A stretch of 64,000 bases of DNA from Sinonovacula constricta. Lineage: Eukaryota; Mollusca; Bivalvia; Cardiida; Solecurtidae. The stretch's first letter is position 1; every line of letters begins with the position of its first letter. The stretch spans positions 26,504,694 through 26,568,693 of the forward strand of contig CM017563.1 in assembly GCA_007844125.1 (NCBI GenBank), in the 5' to 3' direction. The notes beneath the pieces were generated by a model. The model saw only the letters and a list, made by a program, of their open reading frames with translations. It made no database searches and was not told the DNA's origin. This document shows positions 60,908 through 64,000 of this stretch, in pieces. Both the position numbers and the translations under genes were made by a program.

Positions 60908-61570
60908 TTATACATTGTAAGTGGGTGTTTTATAGCTGCGTTTCTGGTATTGAAGTTTTTCATCATTAGTGTGTTATATAAGATATGCCACCATTTTATA
61001 CATAGTTAATAATAATGAATAATGTAAACATAAACTATTATCAAACAATACAAGCAACTATTTATATATGTAAAGCAACATATGGTTAATATATTAATTA
61101 GAATTGTACAGTACACAAAATTAAGTGTAATACATGTATATTTTTAAGTTACAAAGCTCTTTTGAAAATCTCCATGTTTTTCATATCAGAAACTATCATT
61201 GCTATATGCATGTATGTAAATTTTATGCAGTAAAACATGAATTGAGTTAATTTATGTTTAAAACATGCAGTTATTAATTGATTTTCTGCTGAAATCAAAT
61301 CAACACAATAAAACACTTCCATGGGTCTACTTGAAGAGAACCAAATCAGATGAACAAACAATGCATATATTTAACAGTATTTAAAAATATTCAACAATAT
61401 TTGACAATTTATGGTCTATACATGCATACTTTTTGTTAGCAGAGATAGTATGACATATACTCTAACATGTGTTCATCTTTATATGACAGAGTGACATAAG
61501 CATTTTATATACAGAGATACACACAAGCATACTCAACAACAAAAAAGACATTATACCTCTGTTCAATGTT

Positions 61571-64000
61571 TTAAGCATCATCTACAATTTCTTGTAAGTC
61601 AGAGAGAGCCCTGGAGTTTGAACAAAACACCCCTTTACACTCTATGCATGCACTGGAACAATCTAGGCCATGCCTTCGACAAGAACACCGTTAAGAATCG
61701 CAGTGTATTTTGCAGCCGCATCTCACTTTTTGAAGCAGTTGTTCAGGTGCTGGTGGAAGTGTCATCTTCACAGGAACAAGTCTGTCTTTTTCATTTTTCC
61801 ATCCAAAGTCTACAGGGTTAAGGGCTGTGTTCCCCATCCACACCTGGGTTTGGTAAAATACTCTAAGACTGTGTTGTGCTGTCGCATCTGATGTTGGTGG
61901 TGGTGTCTGAACTTGAACGGAGCTGCTGTTGGTGATAACATTCGAGGTAAAGATCTTGTAGCGCAGTCGGTTCAAATTCTCTGCATCAGACCCATCATAT
62001 ACAGTTAACATCAGTGATTCACCACATTGCTCTATTGAACTAGAGGTTGTATCAGCCAAGAATTTCTCACAAAAGCCACGAAAAGATGCTTTCTTTTTGA
62101 AGAGTTTGAGCACAGAAGGTTTGCCAATTCCAAATATCCTCGATGTTGTATCACATCCTGTAAAGGCATGCAGTAATGGAAGGCTGTGACAGAATGCCGT
62201 TCCTAGTGACGTTTGTGTGGCTTTTATGTCCCATATCGTTTATGGTCTTTGTTGATTTTGAATCATATCTAAATTGAATTTGTTTTAAATCTACGGTGTG
62301 GTAGTGAAGTAGAAGTACCAACAAATCCGTGTCTTCACCTATCACTGTTGTGGGGTTTTGTCTTGCAAGATTTATTGCTGTATCAACAATCTTTGTGTCA
62401 GCATCTCCTTGTGCAAGCAAGACATTAATGCCATCATTAGTCAAGCAAACACCTAACATGTCAATGAAAGCCTGTTTGTTTCCTGGTTGTTGATATAGAC
62501 TTCTTTCTTCATGCGGAGAGGTGTTTCAGTTGAAAATCTTACATGTGTACCTACTTTCCCCATGGTTCGCCGGAGATGAGCCACATCTTTGGAGTCAGGT
62601 CCACTTTTGTAGCCGTCAAAAACTACTGTAGTAAGATTTTGGTATCTCTGATTTAAACAGCAAGAAGAGGCTTAAACATATGTCATGAAATGTGTTTTCA
62701 ACTTTCCATGGAAGTCTATGAAGAAGCGATCCTCCATCAACAACAACCATATGGGATGGTGCCACATTGGTGGGTGTGCATTCTTCAAATTTGCACTGCT
62801 TCCAGATTGCGTCAGCAAGTGTCGACTCCTGAGGCTCCCTTGGAAAACCATTGTTGTTGAAAAAAGATGATGGTACACTGGATAGCTCAAACTGGAAAAC
62901 AGAAGATATATCCTCGATATACCTGTCAGCAGCTGTTGTAAGACGCTGGAACAATAGCTGGGTGTCAATATGCAGGCCTTCCCCATCTAATTTCACAAGT
63001 GACTTCTTGTTTATTGGAACTGCTTGCGATGAACGTTTGAAGGTATACTTTTGTTGGAGTATACCAGTCATTCCCCGAACTATAGCTTCTCCAATGGCCT
63101 GGGCACGATCAACATTTGCAGAATCGTCAGCGACGCCACTTTAAATGTTTCTCAGTTTTGTTTCTGTGGAATCAAATGGGTTTCTTTCACAAAGAAATGT
63201 CATCATGGTCGTCATATCCTTTGAGTCTCTGGAAACTCTTGACTTTGTGGGTTCCTTGTCCTGCTCACTTGTTTTGTACACCGTCTGGCTGAATTCCTGC
63301 ATAGCTGAATTCATTTGCAGACATATTGAAAGGAATAATATCCACTTAGTGTTCTGACTTTCTGACAATCCTCTGCCTCCTGCCAATCCTCCTGTAGACT
63401 TCAATGAACTCATTATGACTTGTTCTATAACAAGATCTGTGGATAGATCGGACCAATTATGCTCGCTTCGTGTTATTACATGGGCTCCACTCTTGAAAGC
63501 AGTGTACACTTCTGGATGTGTCTCAGGTAATGACAACATGTTTTGCAAACAGATGTATGCATTTTTGAGGTAGAGGTTATGACCTGATGAGGCAAAAAAT
63601 GGGAGCATTTTTTTTGTAAGCTTTCCAGATGCAATGACAAGTCACCAGTTCGTTCAGCTTGAATAAAGCTTCGTAGTAACGAAACCATATCCATGTACTG
63701 GAACCATAAGCATGCTGTGCAATTGTTTGCCATTTTCACTCGTTCAGCTTCACAGAGGAGAACAATGTTTTGTAGGCCTTGATCACATCATTTGCAGTCT
63801 GAAGCCCCTTTTTCAAGATTGTCATATACCAATGCAAGGTTTTGCAAATCTTCGTTCTTCATGTACCTGTCTGAACATTGGTATTGGTCTGAGGTTTGCT
63901 GCAACAGCTCCATGTCTGTAGTGTCTGCGAGGCCACCGGCTGTTGTTGTTGCAATCAGTTCTGCGAAGTAGAGTTCCTTCTAGATGAAGAACTGTAAGGA
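61571..64000 (-). pseudogene. Transposase-XPG-like nuclease fusion, copy 2 (C-terminal part)
   Basis: It covers the segment from the candidate catalytic Glu (TDLVIEQVIM) through all XPG/FEN1-like motifs to the Cys cluster. The in-frame TAA after RCGCKIHCDS and the frame breaks are the same as in copy 1, with a few substitutions (such as FKKKASFRGF for FQKKLSFRGF). The N-terminal half lies outside the window. Confidence 0.75.

Larger units (their letters stand above)
52306..64000. repeat. Copy 2 of the near-identical duplication
   Basis: It matches 18192-29884 in order and orientation throughout. It starts at the contig edge and continues past the window, so neither natural boundary is visible. 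Copy-specific changes include an intact TTTTCAG acceptor at 52309-52315, four extra bases in the integrase near 58080 and one extra base near 58828. Confidence 0.97.
60083..64000 (-). mobile_element. Candidate Academ-like TIR transposon, copy 2 (left part)
   Basis: It begins with the same TAGGCTAATCAAT end after TAA. Only about half of the element lies in the window, so the right TIR cannot be checked here. Confidence 0.78.

Overview
The window is animal nuclear DNA, most likely from a bivalve or another lophotrochozoan. It is AT-rich, has spliced genes and very little host coding sequence. It is packed with repeats of types I know from mollusc genomes: tRNA-derived SINEs, an LTR element with the Gmr1-like gene order, a candidate Academ-like DNA transposon, Crypton-type tyrosine-recombinase genes, PHD-finger LINE remnants and a tandem repeat of about 145 bp. 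These family assignments rest on motifs and memory, not on a search.

Two host genes are supported. At the left end (341-4774, +) is a two-exon GH38 Golgi alpha-mannosidase II-like gene. On the minus strand (48178-52205) are the last three coding exons of FBXO45, the F-box/SPRY substrate receptor of the MYCBP2 ubiquitin ligase. The FBXO45 gene runs into a 100-N scaffold gap (52206-52305), and its SPRY exon carries two single-base deletions close to that gap.

Layout: 1-301 microsatellite; 341-4774 mannosidase; 5085-7470 a 48-bp satellite with a 720-bp higher-order repeat; 8092-8952 an inverted-repeat element around a RecQ-helicase fragment; 10.1-18.2 kb fossil LINE, MITE and minor repeats; 18.2-36.3 kb a dense nest of mobile elements; 37.6-39.5 kb a decayed LINE split by a tandem-repeat element; 39.5-48.2 kb mostly non-coding DNA with a 38-bp satellite; 48.2-52.2 kb FBXO45; then the gap; then 52.3-64.0 kb, a near-identical second copy of 18.2-29.9 kb.

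The nest reads as layers. The outermost layer is an unclassified DNA element whose own gene (22484-23140 and 35097-36279, +) is flanked by clusters of an ATACGTTAC motif. Inside that gene lies an antisense Ty3/gypsy element (23143-35090) with pol order protease-integrase-RT; its RT-RNase H half and 3' LTR are lost. Inside its gag lies a 7.5-kb terminal-inverted-repeat transposon (25967-33472) flanked by TTA/TAA. That transposon encodes a large, now broken protein that joins a probable transposase to an XPG/FEN1-like nuclease. A SINE with a 10-bp target duplication sits inside this transposon, and another SINE sits in the outer gene. The 11.7-kb second copy begins exactly at the contig edge after the N gap, so an unmerged alternative haplotype is at least as likely as a real duplication.
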